From Rhabdobacter roseus (GTDB lineage: Bacteria; Bacteroidota; Bacteroidia; Cytophagales; Spirosomataceae), in NCBI RefSeq assembly GCF_014202275.1, contig NZ_JACHGF010000003.1, positions 881,455 to 945,454 on the forward strand: a stretch of DNA of 64,000 nt, read 5' to 3'. The translations under genes were made by a program, and so were the position numbers. How positions within the stretch are numbered: position 1 is the stretch's first letter; each line of letters opens with the position of its first letter. This document shows, piece after piece, positions 51,187-60,368 of this stretch. The notes beneath the pieces were generated by a model. That model was not told the DNA's origin, made no database searches, and saw only the letters and a list, made by a program, of their open reading frames with translations.

Positions 51187-53517
51187 TCAAAGTACCTCCG
51201 CGCCTACTTTTTCTCGCAGGTACCTACTGGCCGCGATCATGTTCCGCAGGGCAGCCTCGGTTTCGGGCCAGCCGCGGGTTTTGAGGCCGCAGTCGGGGTT
51301 TACCCACAGGTTACGGGCCGGAATCACCGCCAGCGCTTTTTCCAGCAGCTGTACCATTTCCTCCGCGCCAGGTACCCTGGGCGAGTGGATGTCGTATACA
51401 CCGGGGCCGATCTCGTTGGGGTACTGGTAGTTGGCAAAAGCCTCCAGCAGTTCCATCTGCGAGCGGGACGTTTCGATGGTGATCACGTCGGCGTCGAGGG
51501 CGGTGATGGAGTCGATGATGTCGTTGAACTCCGCGTAGCACATGTGGGTGTGGATCTGGGTGCTGTCCTGCACGCCCGAAGTACTGAGCCGGAAGGCGTC
51601 CACGGCCCACTGCAGGTACCTGGGGCGGTCGGCACGGCGCAGCGGCAGGCCTTCCCGCAGGGCGGGCTCGTCTACCTGAATGAGGCGAATGCCCGCCTGC
51701 TCCAGGTCAAGTACCTCGTCGCGAATGGCCAGGGCGATTTGGAAGGCTGTAGCCTGCCGGGGCTGGTCGTTGCGCACAAACGACCACTGCAGGATCGTCA
51801 CCGGGCCGGTTAGCATGCCTTTCAGGGGCTTATCGGTTTGCGCCTGCGCAAAGGCCGACCACCGGACCGTCATGGGCGCGGGGCGCTCTACGTCGCCGTA
51901 GATGATGGGCGGCTTCACGCAGCGGCTTCCGTAGCTCTGCACCCAGCCGTTTTGGGTAAAAACAAAACCCGACAGACGCTCGCCGAAGTACTCCACCATG
52001 TCGTTGCGCTCAAATTCGCCGTGCACCAGCACGTCGATGCCCAGGTCAGCCTGCCAGCGGATCGAGTCAAATACCTCCTGCTCGATGCGCGCTTCGTACT
52101 CCTGGGTAGTTAGCTCTCCCTTTTTGAAGCGCGCCCGCAGCTGACGTACCTCGGCCGTCTGCGGGAAGGAGCCGATGGTCGTGGTGGGGAAAAGGGGTAG
52201 CTGGAGCTTTTTGCCCTGGATCAGCTGCCGAATCGGGAAGGTACTTTGACGGCGGAGATCCACCGCAGGTACCTCGCGCAGCCGGTCTTTTACGTGGGCC
52301 TTGTGAATCAGCGCCGACTGCTGACGGCTTTCCAGGGCCGCCTGGTTTTGCACTAAAACCGGGCATTCGTCCAGCGGTTTTTCGGCTATGGCCAGCTCCC
52401 GCAGATCTACTATTTCGTGGAGTTTCTGCTTGGCAAAAGCCATCCAGTTCTTGATTTCGGGCGTCAGCACGGCTTCGTCTCGTTCCAGGTCCAGGTCGTT
52501 GGGGCAGTGCAGCAGCGAGCACGACGGTGCCAGCATCACGCGGTCGGGGCCCAGCTTGGCCACGGCTTCGTCGATGAGTTTTAGGGAAGCGGCGTAGTCG
52601 TTTTTCCAGATATTGCGGCCGTCCACTACCCCCAGCGAAAGTACCTTGTACGAATTGGTAAAAGCCTCGTGGGCCAGGAGCTGGGGTAGTTGGGCGGGGG
52701 CGCGCACCAGGTCCAGGTGAAGTACCTCCACGGGCAGGGCCGTGGCTACGGGTAAGTTGTCGCCCAAGCTACCAAAGTACGTAGCCAGGATGATCCGTAG
52801 ACGGGGTACTTCCTGCGCCAGCCGCTCGTAGGCCCGGCCGAAGGCTTTTTGCTCGTCGGCGGTGAGGTCCAGCACCAGGCAGGGTTCGTCGAGCTGCACC
52901 CACTCGGCCCCGCGCTGGGCCAGCTCGCAAAGTACCTCCACGTACACGGGAAGGAGCTTGTCCAGGAGCTCGATGCGGTGGAAGCCCGCTTCTTTTTCTT
53001 TACCTAACAATAAAAACGAAACCGGTCCCAGCAGCACGGGTTTGGTAGGGATGCCCAGCTGCCTAGCGTCTTCAAACTCCCGAACGGGCTTATCGGAATA
53101 GCGGTAAAAGGTCTGATCTTTCGTAAACTCAGGTACCAGGTAGTGGTAGTTGGTATCGAACCACTTGGTCATTTCCAGGGCTTTGATGTCCACGCCTTCA
53201 CGCTGGATGCCCCGTGCCATGGCAAAGTAAAGATCGAGCTCGGCGTTGGACTTGCCGTCGATGAGCGCGTGGTAGCGCGCTGGAATGGCTCCCACCAGCA
53301 GGGCGGTGTCCAGTACCTGGTCGTAGAGCGAAAAATCGTTGGCCGGGATCAGGTCCAGGCCCGCGGCGCGTTGGAGCTCCCAGTGGCGGTGGCGCAGCTG
53401 GCGGGCGGTCCGGAGCAGGGCTTCCCGGTCGATGGTACCGGCCCAGTACTGTTCGCAGGCTTTTTTGAGCTCGCGTTGGCTCCCGATGCGCGGGTAGCCG
53501 AGGTTGTGCGTAAGCAT
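51187..53517 (-). CDS. metE: Cobalamin-independent methionine synthase
   Basis: A 776-residue MetE of full length. The N-terminal homologous barrel starts [24 protein letters not shown]. The C-terminal catalytic barrel has [45 protein letters not shown] (zinc His and Cys) and [13 protein letters not shown] (last zinc Cys). It transfers a methyl group from methyltetrahydrofolate polyglutamate to homocysteine without B12. Its leader carries a cobalamin riboswitch, so it is expected to be off when B12 is available and a MetH enzyme elsewhere takes over. Confidence 0.97.
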   Translation of the reverse strand: MLTHNLGYPRIGSQRELKKACEQYWAGTIDREALLRTARQLRHRHWELQRAAGLDLIPANDFSLYDQVLDTALLVGAIPARYHALIDGKSNAELDLYFAMARGIQREGVDIKALEMTKWFDTNYHYLVPEFTKDQTFYRYSDKPVREFEDARQLGIPTKPVLLGPVSFLLLGKEKEAGFHRIELLDKLLPVYVEVLCELAQRGAEWVQLDEPCLVLDLTADEQKAFGRAYERLAQEVPRLRIILATYFGSLGDNLPVATALPVEVLHLDLVRAPAQLPQLLAHEAFTNSYKVLSLGVVDGRNIWKNDYAASLKLIDEAVAKLGPDRVMLAPSCSLLHCPNDLDLERDEAVLTPEIKNWMAFAKQKLHEIVDLRELAIAEKPLDECPVLVQNQAALESRQQSALIHKAHVKDRLREVPAVDLRRQSTFPIRQLIQGKKLQLPLFPTTTIGSFPQTAEVRQLRARFKKGELTTQEYEARIEQEVFDSIRWQADLGIDVLVHGEFERNDMVEYFGERLSGFVFTQNGWVQSYGSRCVKPPIIYGDVERPAPMTVRWSAFAQAQTDKPLKGMLTGPVTILQWSFVRNDQPRQATAFQIALAIRDEVLDLEQAGIRLIQVDEPALREGLPLRRADRPRYLQWAVDAFRLSTSGVQDSTQIHTHMCYAEFNDIIDSITALDADVITIETSRSQMELLEAFANYQYPNEIGPGVYDIHSPRVPGAEEMVQLLEKALAVIPARNLWVNPDCGLKTRGWPETEAALRNMIAASRYLREKVGAEVL

Positions 53518-53787
53518 ACTACGTTGTGTTTAAAGGGTTTTTGAAAAAACGCCTCTGAAACACCCTACCCGTCCCGAAGCCAGCGGGCCTTCTCACCGAA
53601 GTCAAAAGGCACAGCCTGCCCGGTACGTACCGTTTTTGTGCACGAAGTACCCTCGTCCGGCGGCGGCGATAGGCCTAAACTACCTTCCCGCCTGATGGTC
53701 AAGGCGAAGAAGGGGGTACTTTCATAAAAACGGCGTTGTAAAATCAATGCGTGACTCAGCCCTAGTCGTGAAGGCTCAGCCATTGAG

Positions 53788-53990
53788 AATAGGGGCAAGT
53801 CTCCTGGCTCGTCCCATTTTTACCGCCCTTCTCATCCTGCCGGGCAGGACAATGGGCCGCGAGGGTAAAAACGTGTTTTGTTTCCAAAACGGGGTACTTA
53901 CAGTAGCACGTCTGCTCGTGATTTTCACACGATTCCTTTTTTAATTTCTGCGGGTAGGTAGAAGCAAGATTCCACCCGCGAAAACCACTA
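53788..53990 (-). promoter_or_regulatory. Cobalamin riboswitch upstream of metE
   Basis: On the minus strand the conserved core reads GGAATCGTGTGAAAATCACG, then AGCAGACGTGCTACTGTAAG (53897-53936), and the B12 box is AGCCAGGAGACTTGCC (53794-53809). It binds adenosylcobalamin-type ligands and represses metE. The outer ends of the aptamer are estimated. About 270 bases lie between the aptamer and the metE start, a long leader in which I see no clear terminator; the remainder of 53518-54062 holds no gene. Confidence 0.9.
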
Positions 53991-54062
53991 TTCCGATTGA
54001 CGGGTATTACAAAGAACACGGCAAAGGTAACAAAAAATAAAAATCCGCGCCGCAGCAAGTAC

Positions 54063-55184
54063 CTAAAAAGCTTCGCCGAGCGTGAGGTACAGCTGCCCGC
54101 CTCCGTAGGGCGACAGCCCGTAGTCGGCACGGACGTTGAGGTGGTTTTTCTTTTGTACCTTCAGCCGCAGGCCGCCCCCGTAGGTAAACTTGGGCCGAGC
54201 CAGCCGAAGTACCTCCGCCTGGTCACCCAGAAACCCCACCGCCCCGAAGCCCACCAGCCCCAGCCGCCAGCCGAGCTCCCAGCGCAGTTCGGCCTGGCCC
54301 AGGAGGGCGTTTTTATCCCGAAAAAATCCTTCGTAGATCCCCCGCATTTTTTTTTGCCCACCCAAAAAGGAAAGCTGACTGAAAGGTACTTCCCGCCCCA
54401 TTACGGTACTCACCACGTAGTTGGTAGCCAGTACCCAGCGCGGGCTCAGCGCGAGGTAGTTGGCGACGTCGAGGTAGAGCCGCACGAAGTTGCGGTCGGC
54501 CCCGAGCAGCCGGGCCGTGGGGAGTACGTATAACTCGCCGAACATGCCCGTGCGGGGGTAAAAAACCGTGTCGCGGGTGTCGCGCAGCAAAGAAGGCCCC
54601 AGGCTGGACGTACGGCTGAAGCTACTCCCCACCACCCGCCCGGAGGCCAGCTCGCCGCCAGCGTCGGTTCGGGTGACGCGGTAGCTTTCGTACTGGTAGC
54701 GCAGGCCCGCGTAGGTTTTGGGGCCCAACTGCCGGGCGGCCAGCAGGCGCACCCGCGGGTAGGTGACGTCGAAGTATTCCTGAGGTACCCGCGCCTCGCC
54801 GATGCCGTAGTAAAAGTAGTTGTAGCGGTACCAGCCGGTATCTGAGAAGAGGTAGTAACGATTATTTTTAAGGAAAATCGAAAAGGGTAGAAAAACCAGG
54901 ATCTGGCGGTTTTGGGTGTAGGTGACGCCCAGCGAGAGCTGCGAGGGCTTGGCCCAGAGCGAATCTTTTGCAAACGAAAAAGCGCCCGCCACCACCGCCC
55001 CGGCCCCAAAACCCGTTTCGGGCAGCCGAAACACCACCGGCAGGGGTACGATGGTCTTGTCGCGCAGAAGCGGCGGGCGAGCGCGGGTCAGGGTATCGGC
55101 AGGTACCTGCGCCCGCAGCGACACCATGGATAAAGTACCCATGGCCAATAAAGTACCCGCAAAAATTCGAATCCAAACACGCAT
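54063..55184 (-). CDS. BamA/TamA-family outer-membrane beta-barrel protein
   Basis: A protein of about 373 residues with a signal peptide (LSMVSLRAQ). It has the bacterial surface antigen barrel: PLPVVFRLPETGFGAGAVVAGAFSF, SSLGPSLLRDTRDTVFYPRTGMFGELY, and the GGQKKMRGIYEGFFRDKNALLGQAELRW segment equivalent to the VRGF/Y loop of the superfamily, ending in an aromatic residue. It has no POTRA repeats, so it is a short Omp85-like protein of unknown substrate. I start at ATG 55184. Confidence 0.85.
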   Translation of the reverse strand: MRVWIRIFAGTLLAMGTLSMVSLRAQVPADTLTRARPPLLRDKTIVPLPVVFRLPETGFGAGAVVAGAFSFAKDSLWAKPSQLSLGVTYTQNRQILVFLPFSIFLKNNRYYLFSDTGWYRYNYFYYGIGEARVPQEYFDVTYPRVRLLAARQLGPKTYAGLRYQYESYRVTRTDAGGELASGRVVGSSFSRTSSLGPSLLRDTRDTVFYPRTGMFGELYVLPTARLLGADRNFVRLYLDVANYLALSPRWVLATNYVVSTVMGREVPFSQLSFLGGQKKMRGIYEGFFRDKNALLGQAELRWELGWRLGLVGFGAVGFLGDQAEVLRLARPKFTYGGGLRLKVQKKNHLNVRADYGLSPYGGGQLYLTLGEAF

Positions 55185-55444
55185 AGGGCAAACGAAGGGA
55201 GCTGGCTGGCCAAGAAGCCGCCGCAAAGTACATACGCCCGGATAGGGCGAAAGGTTTCGGACTTTGGGAAATGAAGCCTCTCGAAGTACCTTCCCCGCCG
55301 GGGCAAAGGTACCTTCGCCGCGACCGGGTTTTATGGCCTGAATGAAACTATTTATCCCTAAAATCTACTAAAACTCCCGCGCCTGCCCTAATTTTACCGG
55401 CTCGAAATGTTTCTCACTACACGCTCTTTTTACTACCCAATACT

Positions 55445-56842
55445 ATGGAATACCGCATCGAAAAAGATACCATGGGCGAGGTGCAAGTACCGGCCGATGT
55501 CTACTGGGGTGCCCAAACGCAGCGCTCCATCCAGAACTTCCCCATCGCGCAGGACATCAACAAGATGCCCAAGGAAATCATAAAAGCCTTTGCCTACCTT
55601 AAAAAGGCCGCCGCCATTACCAACTACGAAGCGGGGGTACTTGCGCCGGAGAAAAGCGACCTGATTGGCCGCGTGTGCGACGAGATTCTGGCAGGAAAGC
55701 TCGACGACCAGTTTCCGCTCGTGGTGTGGCAAACCGGCTCGGGTACCCAGTCCAACATGAACTGCAACGAGGTGATTGCGTACCGCGGCCACGTGCTACA
55801 AGGGGGTACTTTGGGGGATAAACAAAAGTACCTGCACCCCAACGACGACGTGAACAAGTCGCAGTCGTCCAACGACACCTACCCCACGGCCATGCACATT
55901 GCGGCCTACAAGATCCTGGTAGAAGTGACGATCCCCGGCATCACCAAGCTGCGGGACACGCTCAAAGCCAAGGCCGAAGCTTTCAAAGAGGTGGTGAAGA
56001 TTGGCCGTACGCACTTCATGGACGCCACGCCGCTCACGCTGGGGCAGGAGTTTTCGGGCTACGTGTCGCAGCTCGACCACGGCCTGCGCGCCATCAACAA
56101 CACCCTGGCGCACCTCTCGGAGCTGGCGCTGGGCGGTACGGCCGTGGGTACGGGCATCAACACGCCCGACGGTTATGCCGAAAACGTAGCCCGGCACATC
56201 GCTGACCTCACCGGCCTGCCTTTCATCACGGCCGAAAATAAATTTGAAGCCCTGGCCGCGCACGACGCCATCGTGGAAGCCCACGGCGCGTTGAAAACCG
56301 TGGCCGTGAGCCTGATGAAGATCGGTAACGACATCCGGATGCTGTCGTCGGGCCCCCGCTCAGGCATTGGCGAGATCTACATCCCGGACAACGAACCCGG
56401 TAGCTCCATCATGCCCGGCAAGGTGAACCCCACGCAGTGCGAAGCCATGACGATGGTGGCCGCCCAGGTGATGGGCAACGACGTGGCCATCGGCATCGGC
56501 GGCTCCAACGGCCACTTCGAGCTGAACGTTTTCAAGCCGCTGATGGCCTACAACTTCCTGCACTCAGCTCGGCTTATCGGCGACGTCTGCGTGTCGTTCA
56601 ATGACAAGTGCGCCGTGGGCATTGAGCCGCTGCACGACAACATCAAGAAGCACGTGAATAACTCGCTCATGCTCGTGACGGCCCTCAATACCAAGATCGG
56701 CTACTACAAAGCCGCCGAAATTGCCCAAACGGCCCACAAAAACGGCTCCACGCTCAAAGAAACCGCCGTGGCGCTGGGGTACCTCACGCCCGAGGAGTTC
56801 GACGAATGGGTAAAACCTGAAGATATGGTGGGGAAAATCTAA
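55445..56842 (+). CDS. fumC: Class II fumarate hydratase
   Basis: A 465-residue TCA-cycle enzyme. Hallmarks: [22 protein letters not shown] at the start, the substrate loops [10 protein letters not shown] and [19 protein letters not shown], the acid residue region [16 protein letters not shown], and the family signature [15 protein letters not shown]. It interconverts fumarate and malate as a homotetramer in the cytoplasm. It has its own terminator at 56867-56896. Confidence 0.97.
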   Translation: MEYRIEKDTMGEVQVPADVYWGAQTQRSIQNFPIAQDINKMPKEIIKAFAYLKKAAAITNYEAGVLAPEKSDLIGRVCDEILAGKLDDQFPLVVWQTGSGTQSNMNCNEVIAYRGHVLQGGTLGDKQKYLHPNDDVNKSQSSNDTYPTAMHIAAYKILVEVTIPGITKLRDTLKAKAEAFKEVVKIGRTHFMDATPLTLGQEFSGYVSQLDHGLRAINNTLAHLSELALGGTAVGTGINTPDGYAENVARHIADLTGLPFITAENKFEALAAHDAIVEAHGALKTVAVSLMKIGNDIRMLSSGPRSGIGEIYIPDNEPGSSIMPGKVNPTQCEAMTMVAAQVMGNDVAIGIGGSNGHFELNVFKPLMAYNFLHSARLIGDVCVSFNDKCAVGIEPLHDNIKKHVNNSLMLVTALNTKIGYYKAAEIAQTAHKNGSTLKETAVALGYLTPEEFDEWVKPEDMVGKI

Positions 56843-56866
56843 GGGCACCTTCCGTAGTATTTTACG

Positions 56867-56896
56867 AAGCTCTGCGCCCCGGCGCGGGGCTTTTTT
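56867..56896 (+). terminator. Intrinsic terminator of fumC
   Basis: AAGCTCTGCGCC pairs with GGCGCGGGGCTT (two G-U pairs) across a very tight loop, followed by six T residues, 25 bases after the stop codon. Confidence 0.88.
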
Positions 56897-57001
56897 CTTG
56901 TAATAAGTACCTACTGCTGGGGTACCTGGTCTGGTCAAAAACATTTCATTACCTTTCGGACTTATTAGGATAAGTACCTCTACCCTAACCCTTTCAATCC
57001 T

Positions 57002-58369
57002 ATGGACCGGCTCCTGCTTTTCTTGTTCCTAGTTATTTTACCGCTTTCGCCCGTTCAGGCCCAAAACTGGACCGACCTCCAGGACCGCGAGCTGGTGTTC
57101 CGGCAGGTCAATGTGATCCCGATGGACCAGGAGCGGGTACTTCGCAACCAGACCGTCGTGGTGCAAAACGGCAAGATCACGGCCATTACCGATGCCGCTA
57201 AGGCCAAGTACGGTAAAAACGCGCAGGTGGTGGAGGCCAACGGCAAGTACCTCATCCCCGGCCTGGCCGAGATGCACGCGCACGTGCCGCCCGTCGATGA
57301 GCTGGAGCCCATGCAGGAGGTACTTACGCTCTTTCTGGCCAACGGCGTCACGACGATCCGCGGTATGCTGGGCCACTCACGCCACCTGGAGCTCCGCCAA
57401 AAACTCCGCAACGGCGAAATACCCGGCCCCCACTTCTACACCACCGGCCCGTCCTTCAACGGGCAAACGGTGAAGTCGCCCGAGGAGGGTGCGGCGCGCG
57501 TGCGGGCCCAAAAAGAAGCGGGTTACGACTACCTGAAGCTGCACCCCGGCCTGACGCTCCGCAACTTCAACGCCGTAGCCGAAACCGCCCACGACGTAGG
57601 TATCCCGTTTGTGGGGCACGTGTCGTTTGGCGTGGGCGTGTGGCGGGCCATTGAGGCGGGCTACTCGTCCATCGACCACCTCGACGGCTTCATCGAAGGT
57701 CTCGTGCCCGACATCCAGTCGTACACCGAGCAGGAGGCGGGGCTTTTTGGGATGTACGTGGCCGAGAAGGCCGATCGCGCGCAGGTACCTAAACTCATGC
57801 AGGCCCTCAAGGAAAAAAACATCTGGGTAGTGCCTACCCAGGCGCTGGCCGAGCGCTGGCTTTCGCCCACGTCACCGGAGGTACTTGACCGCGCCCCCGA
57901 GATGATCTACATGAAGCCTGACGTGCGCATGAGCTGGATCAGGAGCAAGCAGAGCCTCCAGGCGCAGGCCGCCTACGACCCAGCCAGGATCTCGAAGTAC
58001 ATTCAGTTCCGGCGCGACCTCATCAAGGCCTGCCAGCAACATGGCGTGGGCCTGTTGCTGGGCTCCGACGGCCCGCAGGTCTTTAACGTACCCGGTTTCT
58101 CGGTCCACCACGAGCTCAAGTACCTTGTCGACGCCGGCCTGACGCCTTACCAGGCCCTGCGCACGGGTACCGTCAACGTGGCGACCTACCTCGGCCAGGC
58201 CGACCGCGCCGGTACCGTAGCCGTGGGCCAGGCCGCCGACCTGGTGCTGCTCAGCGGTAACCCCTTACAGGACATTGGCCAGTCGCGCAGCGTGGAGGGT
58301 GTGTTGGTAGGTGCCCGCTGGTACCCGCAAGACTACCTTCGGGCGGAGTTGAAAAAGCTGGAGAAGTAA
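57002..58369 (+). CDS. Secreted amidohydrolase-family protein
   Basis: A 455-residue protein with a signal peptide (LFLVILPLSPVQAQ). Metal-site motifs of the amidohydrolase superfamily: LIPGLAEMHAHV (HxH), YLKLHPG (Lys), FVGHVSF (His), IDHLDG (His) and LLLGSDGPQVF (Asp), then the typical end GTVAVGQAADLVLLSGNPL. Relatives act as dipeptidases or imidazolonepropionase-like hydrolases. It follows fumC but has its own leader. Host-like composition ends with this gene. Confidence 0.9.
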   Translation: MDRLLLFLFLVILPLSPVQAQNWTDLQDRELVFRQVNVIPMDQERVLRNQTVVVQNGKITAITDAAKAKYGKNAQVVEANGKYLIPGLAEMHAHVPPVDELEPMQEVLTLFLANGVTTIRGMLGHSRHLELRQKLRNGEIPGPHFYTTGPSFNGQTVKSPEEGAARVRAQKEAGYDYLKLHPGLTLRNFNAVAETAHDVGIPFVGHVSFGVGVWRAIEAGYSSIDHLDGFIEGLVPDIQSYTEQEAGLFGMYVAEKADRAQVPKLMQALKEKNIWVVPTQALAERWLSPTSPEVLDRAPEMIYMKPDVRMSWIRSKQSLQAQAAYDPARISKYIQFRRDLIKACQQHGVGLLLGSDGPQVFNVPGFSVHHELKYLVDAGLTPYQALRTGTVNVATYLGQADRAGTVAVGQAADLVLLSGNPLQDIGQSRSVEGVLVGARWYPQDYLRAELKKLEK

Positions 58370-58548
58370 GGGGGGGGCTACTGCTTTGACGAATAGCTGA
58401 CCGTAGAATTCAGGTTAGGTACGAGCTCTAGCTTTGCTACTATGACCCAGTTTACAATCAAACACGGGCTGGTTTGCACTCAGCAGAAGGTTGTGCGGGA
58501 GTTTTTAGCCTAGGCAAGTCTCCTCAAGTATCGGTATATTTGAATGTA

Positions 58549-58574
58549 TGGTTCGTAAATACAGATGTTAGATA
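58549..58574 (+). other. Left junction of cassette-like unit 3 (core site)
   Basis: TTCGTAAATACAGAT followed by GTTAGATA. The preceding sequence is almost the same as at 41908 (ACGTATATACAGAT before GTTATGG). GTTAGAT matches the integron core consensus GTTRRRY. TGTTAGATA (58566-58574) is the exact reverse complement of TATCTAACA at 59594-59602. The interval 58370-58548 shows only a 23-codon frame (58441-58512) that I do not claim as a gene. Confidence 0.5.
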
Positions 58575-58594
58575 ACATGTAAGAGGCTTAAAAT

Positions 58595-59640
58595 ATGAAA
58601 CTTATCGAAATTAAAGAAAGTGAACTTAAGAGTATAACTCTCTTCCTAATTGATAAGAAGATAATTCTACATCCCATAATATCTCCTGACGGAATTCCTG
58701 ACTTTTCAGGATATGAAGGGAGAAATTTTATCGTTATCTTAGATCGTAATATTCTGGTTCGAATAATTAGATTTTAGTAAATAATGGAGAATTAAAAGAT
58801 ACACACAGTCTGAAAGTAATTAGTTGTCTTTTAGCATGGTCAGAGTTTAATAACATTGCACTTAATTCAGGTTTGGCACTTACTGAATATTCACACCATC
58901 ATGGAGGTAACATAGAAGCAAGTAAAGAAAACAATATCTTTCTCCATATATATAAGCAATATTCTCCAAGGGACTGGTTTGACCTTGCAATGGGCAAAAC
59001 CAAAACAATTCCAAAAATAGAACTTGAGAAAGGAAAAGATTTCGAATTCTTTCTTGAAGACGATCATTTCAAGATGCATTACTTAGAAATGCTAAAATTG
59101 TCTCAATTGTACTTTAGTGACGAACTCGAAATTGTGAAGAGATTTGAATTATTCCATAAATGGGTCTTTGAGAATATACTGATCTGTAAGTACACAACAT
59201 ATTTTGCTGTTATGTTATTAGGCGGCAAATCCAAAACCTTTCGAAAGAAGGAGATAAATTACGAATCGATAAACCGCATCTGTAAGAACGTTGCATGGGA
59301 TCTGACGTATTTATCGTTTTGGAGTACACAATACTATTGTGAAAAAGATGCTAAACAAGTATACATTTTCGCAACTATGGATCAAGAACTAAGAGATTTA
59401 TTTTTCTTAACACATAAAGAGTCTTTGGAAATTTACAAGGAAGTCTTTGGAGAACAGGAAGGTCAGACTATCATCAATTCAGTTTCAGAAATATATGTAA
59501 AACGCAACAAACCTGAAATCAACCCAATTGTACTTGATAAAATGATACAAGAGGAACAAATAAATCTAAATGAAACATTAAATAGAAAAACGCTATCTAA
59601 CAATGTACATGACGATCATGTCGGCATTCAGCCGACATGA
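58595..59640 (+). pseudogene. Unknown AT-rich gene split by one frameshift
   Basis: Two adjoining frames join into one protein of about 348 residues. The first (58595-58777) ends NFIVILDRNILVRIIRF. The second continues from about 58771 as VNNGELKDTHSLKVISCLLAWSEFNNIALNSGLALTEYSHHHGGN and runs to the stop at 59638-59640. The junction is at the T-run ATTTTAG. No signal peptide; rich in Lys, Ile and Phe. I do not recognise the family. It is the only cargo of a unit bounded by TGTTAGATA and TATCTAACA, and its last codons lie within the palindrome that follows. A sequencing slip cannot be excluded. Confidence 0.6.
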
Positions 59641-59660
59641 TCGTCATGTACTTACCGTTA
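59594..59660 (+). other. attC-like element: core sites around a perfect 21-bp palindrome
   Basis: TATCTAACA (59594-59602) contains ATCTAAC, a perfect match to the R'' consensus RYYYAAC. A perfect hairpin follows (arms 59605-59625 and 59631-59651, loop ATTCA), then TTACC and GTTA (59657-59660). Spacers on the two sides differ (3 and 5 bases). The stop codon of the upstream frame lies in the right arm. It is shorter and more perfect than the elements at 42.3 and 46.6 kb. Confidence 0.55.
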
Positions 59661-59747
59661 ATCAGTAAAGTAGTAAAAAAACTTTAGCTTTTGTTAGTAA
59701 AAACAACAATTAAGGCGTCATACGGCTTCTGAAAACCAGGCGGTTCT

Positions 59748-60368
59748 CTACCCTTGGGATGACGTTCGCCATTGAGTCACCATAAGCCGAACCAACCCGT
59801 ACAGGACAAGGCTTATCACCCCTCCAAAGGTGAGCCACTTAGCCAGCTTAAACAGTTCGCATAGTACCGCCAACGCCACGGACTGATTAGGATACGTAGT
59901 CAACAAACCCACGATGGTGGCGTTTTCGAGGTAGTCGAAAAGCAGGCTAATGAACGGCAGTAGTGCTATCCAGCCAAACGGTTTATAGGCTTTGCCGCGG
60001 AACAGCAGCGTGAGGACTACTGCCCACAATAGACTATACACGATGGGATAAACCAAATCGGTGGTCAGTTCGATTAGTGTGTAGTAGGCTCGGGCGGCGG
60101 GGCCGTAGTCGGCTACCATGCGCAGGGTACGGGCAGGGTCAAATCCGAACGTCAGGTCGATGGGCCCCAGGGGTTTGCCCGCCAAACGGTTGATGGTAGC
60201 CTCGGCATTTTTAAGCCAGTAAGCCGGAAAACTAATGTAAAGGGCAAGCAACGGGATCAGGATTTTCCAGGTGGCAATCCGGTCGATGAAACGGCTCAGG
60301 GCATTCATGGGTCTTAGGAGGGCCGGGCCCAGTGAGGCGGGGCCAGCGGCTGAGAGTTTAGGGTTCAT
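59748..60368 (-). CDS. Hypothetical multi-pass membrane protein
   Basis: A 206-residue protein with four to five hydrophobic segments (WKILIPLLALYISFPAYWL, LVYPIVYSLLWAVVLTLLF, PFGWIALLPFISLLFDYL, LTFGGVISLVLYGLV). The family is not recognised with certainty. Its ATG overlaps the TGA of the flavin monooxygenase (ATGA, 60365-60368), with GGAGG just upstream, so translation is coupled. An internal Met (codon 60308-60306) could be the true start, but coupling favours 60368. Confidence 0.72.
   Translation of the reverse strand: MNPKLSAAGPASLGPALLRPMNALSRFIDRIATWKILIPLLALYISFPAYWLKNAEATINRLAGKPLGPIDLTFGFDPARTLRMVADYGPAARAYYTLIELTTDLVYPIVYSLLWAVVLTLLFRGKAYKPFGWIALLPFISLLFDYLENATIVGLLTTYPNQSVALAVLCELFKLAKWLTFGGVISLVLYGLVRLMVTQWRTSSQG

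Noticed and set aside
53518-53760. A SAM riboswitch or T-box in the metE leader
   Set aside because: I see none of the conserved SAM-I or T-box motifs; only the cobalamin aptamer is supported.
58441-58512. A 23-codon frame starting MTQFTIKHGL
   Set aside because: Too short, no recognisable leader or relative; could be chance.
59605-59651. The perfect palindrome at 59605 as an intrinsic terminator
   Set aside because: No T-run follows on either strand and the upstream stop codon lies inside its right arm; the flanking complementary core sites fit a cassette element better.
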